DNA of 64,000 nucleotides, from contig NZ_AP023356.1 in assembly GCF_018324205.1 (NCBI RefSeq), forward strand, positions 1,364,001 to 1,428,000. Direction: 5' to 3'. A program made the translations under genes and the position numbers. Shown in pieces: positions 62,754 to 64,000 of this stretch; the stretch's first letter is position 1, and each line of letters begins with the position of its first letter. Below the pieces are notes generated by a model. It worked only from the letters and a program-made list of their open reading frames with translations. It ran no database searches and was not told the origin of the DNA. Source of the DNA: Actinoplanes ianthinogenes. GTDB taxonomy: Bacteria; Actinomycetota; Actinomycetes; Mycobacteriales; Micromonosporaceae.

Positions 62754-63428
62754 TTAAGGAAGTAAACCGACAGCCGCCTCCCAGCTGAAGGCACGGCTGT
62801 CGGTCAGGCGGACGCCGGCGGACCGAAGCACAGCGAGGTTGCCGGCGAAGGCGGGGTGCGCGGCCAGCTCGGGTTTGACGTGTACGGCGGCGACGATCGG
62901 GATGTCGCTGCTCAGGTACTCGTTGAGGAGACCGACGGCCAGGTTGTCGTTCACGCCGGTGGCCCACTTGTTGAGGGTGTTGAACGTGGCCGGAGCGACC
63001 AGGATGGCGTCCGGGGTGAGCTCGGGCCACGGTTCGTCGGGGAGCGGCATGCGATGCAGCAGCGGCCGGCCGGTCCGCTCGGCGACGTCGCCGAGGAACG
63101 GCCAGCTGGCGGCGGTCGGCGTGGCCAGCACGGTGATCTGCCAGCGCCGGCCCACCGCCCTCGGCCCCTCCCCCGGCGGCCGAGCGCCCGCCCGCCCATC
63201 CCCCGCCACCCGAGCGCCCGCCTGCCCATCCCCCGCCACCCGAGCGCCCGCCTGCCCATACTCCGCCGGCCGAGCGCCCGCCTGCCCATCCTCCGGCGGT
63301 CTCTCGCCCACCGGCCGATCGTCTCGTGGCCGACCGTCCGGCGGCCCGCTCTGGAGTAGGTCGATCAGCTCGCCGATCCGCCGCAGCGGGGTCGCCGCGC
63401 ACACCACCAACAGCAGTTGATCAGTCAC
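62754..63428 (-). CDS. Flavoprotein (Dfp/PPC decarboxylase-like) with internal repeat insert
   Basis: 224 residues. The FMN-binding flavoprotein core shows LLLVVCAATPLRRIGELID at strand 1, ITVLATPTAASWPFLGD, DAILVAPATFNTLNKWATG and NDNLAVGLLNEYL, as in phosphopantothenoylcysteine decarboxylase and lantibiotic EpiD relatives. Between strands 1 and 2 about 60 residues of repeat (GDGQAGARVA-type, 30-bp DNA units) are inserted. GTG start at 63428; the overlapping ATG is followed at once by a stop. Function beyond flavin binding unknown. Confidence 0.85.
   Translation of the reverse strand: MTDQLLLVVCAATPLRRIGELIDLLQSGPPDGRPRDDRPVGERPPEDGQAGARPAEYGQAGARVAGDGQAGARVAGDGRAGARPPGEGPRAVGRRWQITVLATPTAASWPFLGDVAERTGRPLLHRMPLPDEPWPELTPDAILVAPATFNTLNKWATGVNDNLAVGLLNEYLSSDIPIVAAVHVKPELAAHPAFAGNLAVLRSAGVRLTDSRAFSWEAAVGLLP
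63181..63300 (-). repeat. 30-bp in-frame repeat in flavoprotein gene
   Basis: Four exact-length units at 63181, 63211, 63241 and 63271 (CGAGCGCCCGCCTGCCCATC core) encode ten-residue repeats. Confidence 0.9.
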
Positions 63429-63584
63429 ATACCGCAGGTTAGGCCCTGTCTGGCCGATCCTGCGAGGCTGCGGCACGGCCGTCGCTCGATCCACCGAGCG
63501 GGACCTAATCCTCAGCGGTTATTCAGCGACTTCACAACCAACCGCGTCACAGTGGGAGCACATCCCCCGACCTGGAGGTAGGTA

Positions 63585-63857
63585 ATGGGTCTACTCGGCA
63601 TCATCAGCCTGGCCCTGCTCATCGTGCAGTTCCTGCTGATCGCCCGCGCGGTGCTGGACTGGAGCGCGGTGCTGGCCGGTCCGGCGATGCCCGGCTCGTT
63701 CCGCTCGCGGCTGTCCGGCGGCGTGTTCGCGGTGACCGAGCCGATCCTGGCCCCGGTGCGGAAGCTGATTCCGCCGCTGCGGGCCGGTGGAGTGTCCATC
63801 GATCTGGCGTTCATCATCGTGTTCTTCGCGGTCACGATCCTGCACAGCCTGATCTGA
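63585..63857 (+). CDS. YggT family membrane protein
   Basis: 90 residues, two membrane helices (IISLALLIVQFLLIARAVLDW and IDLAFIIVFFAVTILHSLI) around EPILAPVRKLIPPLRAGGVSIDLA, the signature of YggT. In actinobacteria the gene often lies near cell-division genes; here the right neighbour is outside the window. GGAGG lies 7 nt before ATG 63585. The last 143 bases hold no recognised feature. Confidence 0.95.
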   Translation: MGLLGIISLALLIVQFLLIARAVLDWSAVLAGPAMPGSFRSRLSGGVFAVTEPILAPVRKLIPPLRAGGVSIDLAFIIVFFAVTILHSLI

Positions 63858-64000
63858 CCCGTCCCGCGACTTTGCTCTGATCCCACGCGCAGCCTGATCC
63901 GACCTGCCCGCGCCGTCCCCGCCCCTGGGATGGCCTGGGCGGTCCCAGGCGCCCTGGCCGGCCCGGGCCGTCTCCCCCTGACGAGCCCGGGCCGCTCCAG

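Overview
The window is GC-rich DNA in which nearly every gene shows third-position GC bias, GTG and TTG starts are common, and the regulator set (AfsR/SARP type, GAF-ANTAR, IclR, several TetR), the MASE1 kinase and an F420-type reductase all point to an actinomycete. Gene style and content suggest Micromonosporaceae, perhaps Actinoplanes, but that is inference. No tRNA, rRNA, CRISPR array, prophage or insertion sequence was seen. I read about 53 protein genes.

Layout. 1-3303: the start of a Ytf-type sugar ABC transporter operon with its divergent LacI regulator. 3304-11743: a repeat-tailed hypothetical gene, a TIM-barrel glycosidase-like gene with a TetR regulator, araD, and a lipoprotein/membrane-sensor pair (PstS-like and GlnX-like). 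11862-21293: a very large DUF4011/SF1 helicase/nuclease protein behind a HIRAN-domain gene, probably an antiviral module. 21378-34622: a SARP-type regulator, oxidoreductase genes with TetR regulation, an orphan MASE1 histidine kinase, a chemoreceptor-PilZ hybrid, an ABC-2 exporter operon with its own TetR, and a phosphoribosyltransferase/hydrolase pair. 34753-42261: two paralogous GAF-ANTAR proteins around a STAS protein, then a compact RiPP-like locus (27-residue peptide, ThiF-type adenylyltransferase, PqqD-M50 protease) and a degenerate enzyme-I-like gene. 42304-47070: three secreted hydrolases. 48161-60949: proline catabolism with a LysR regulator, small metabolic genes, and an IclR regulator between two aldehyde dehydrogenase genes that share an operator-like motif. 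62754-63857: a flavoprotein with an internal repeat, and YggT.

The strongest unexplained signal is repetitive DNA. There are 12 convergent gene junctions. Seven are tight (165 bp or less) and five are longer than 300 bp, and all five long ones are filled with tandem repeats. Three of them (35151-35461, 47368-48004, 52804-53047) carry one family of 63-bp units, 19 copies in all, each unit a long hairpin. Other minisatellites have periods of 47, 36, 16 and 8 bp between genes, and 42, 33, 30 and 24 bp inside genes, always multiples of three there.

The best candidates for new biology are the RiPP-like locus at 37515-39960, the HIRAN plus giant helicase-nuclease pair with tryptophan-motif repeats, and the 63-bp hairpin family at convergent gene ends.
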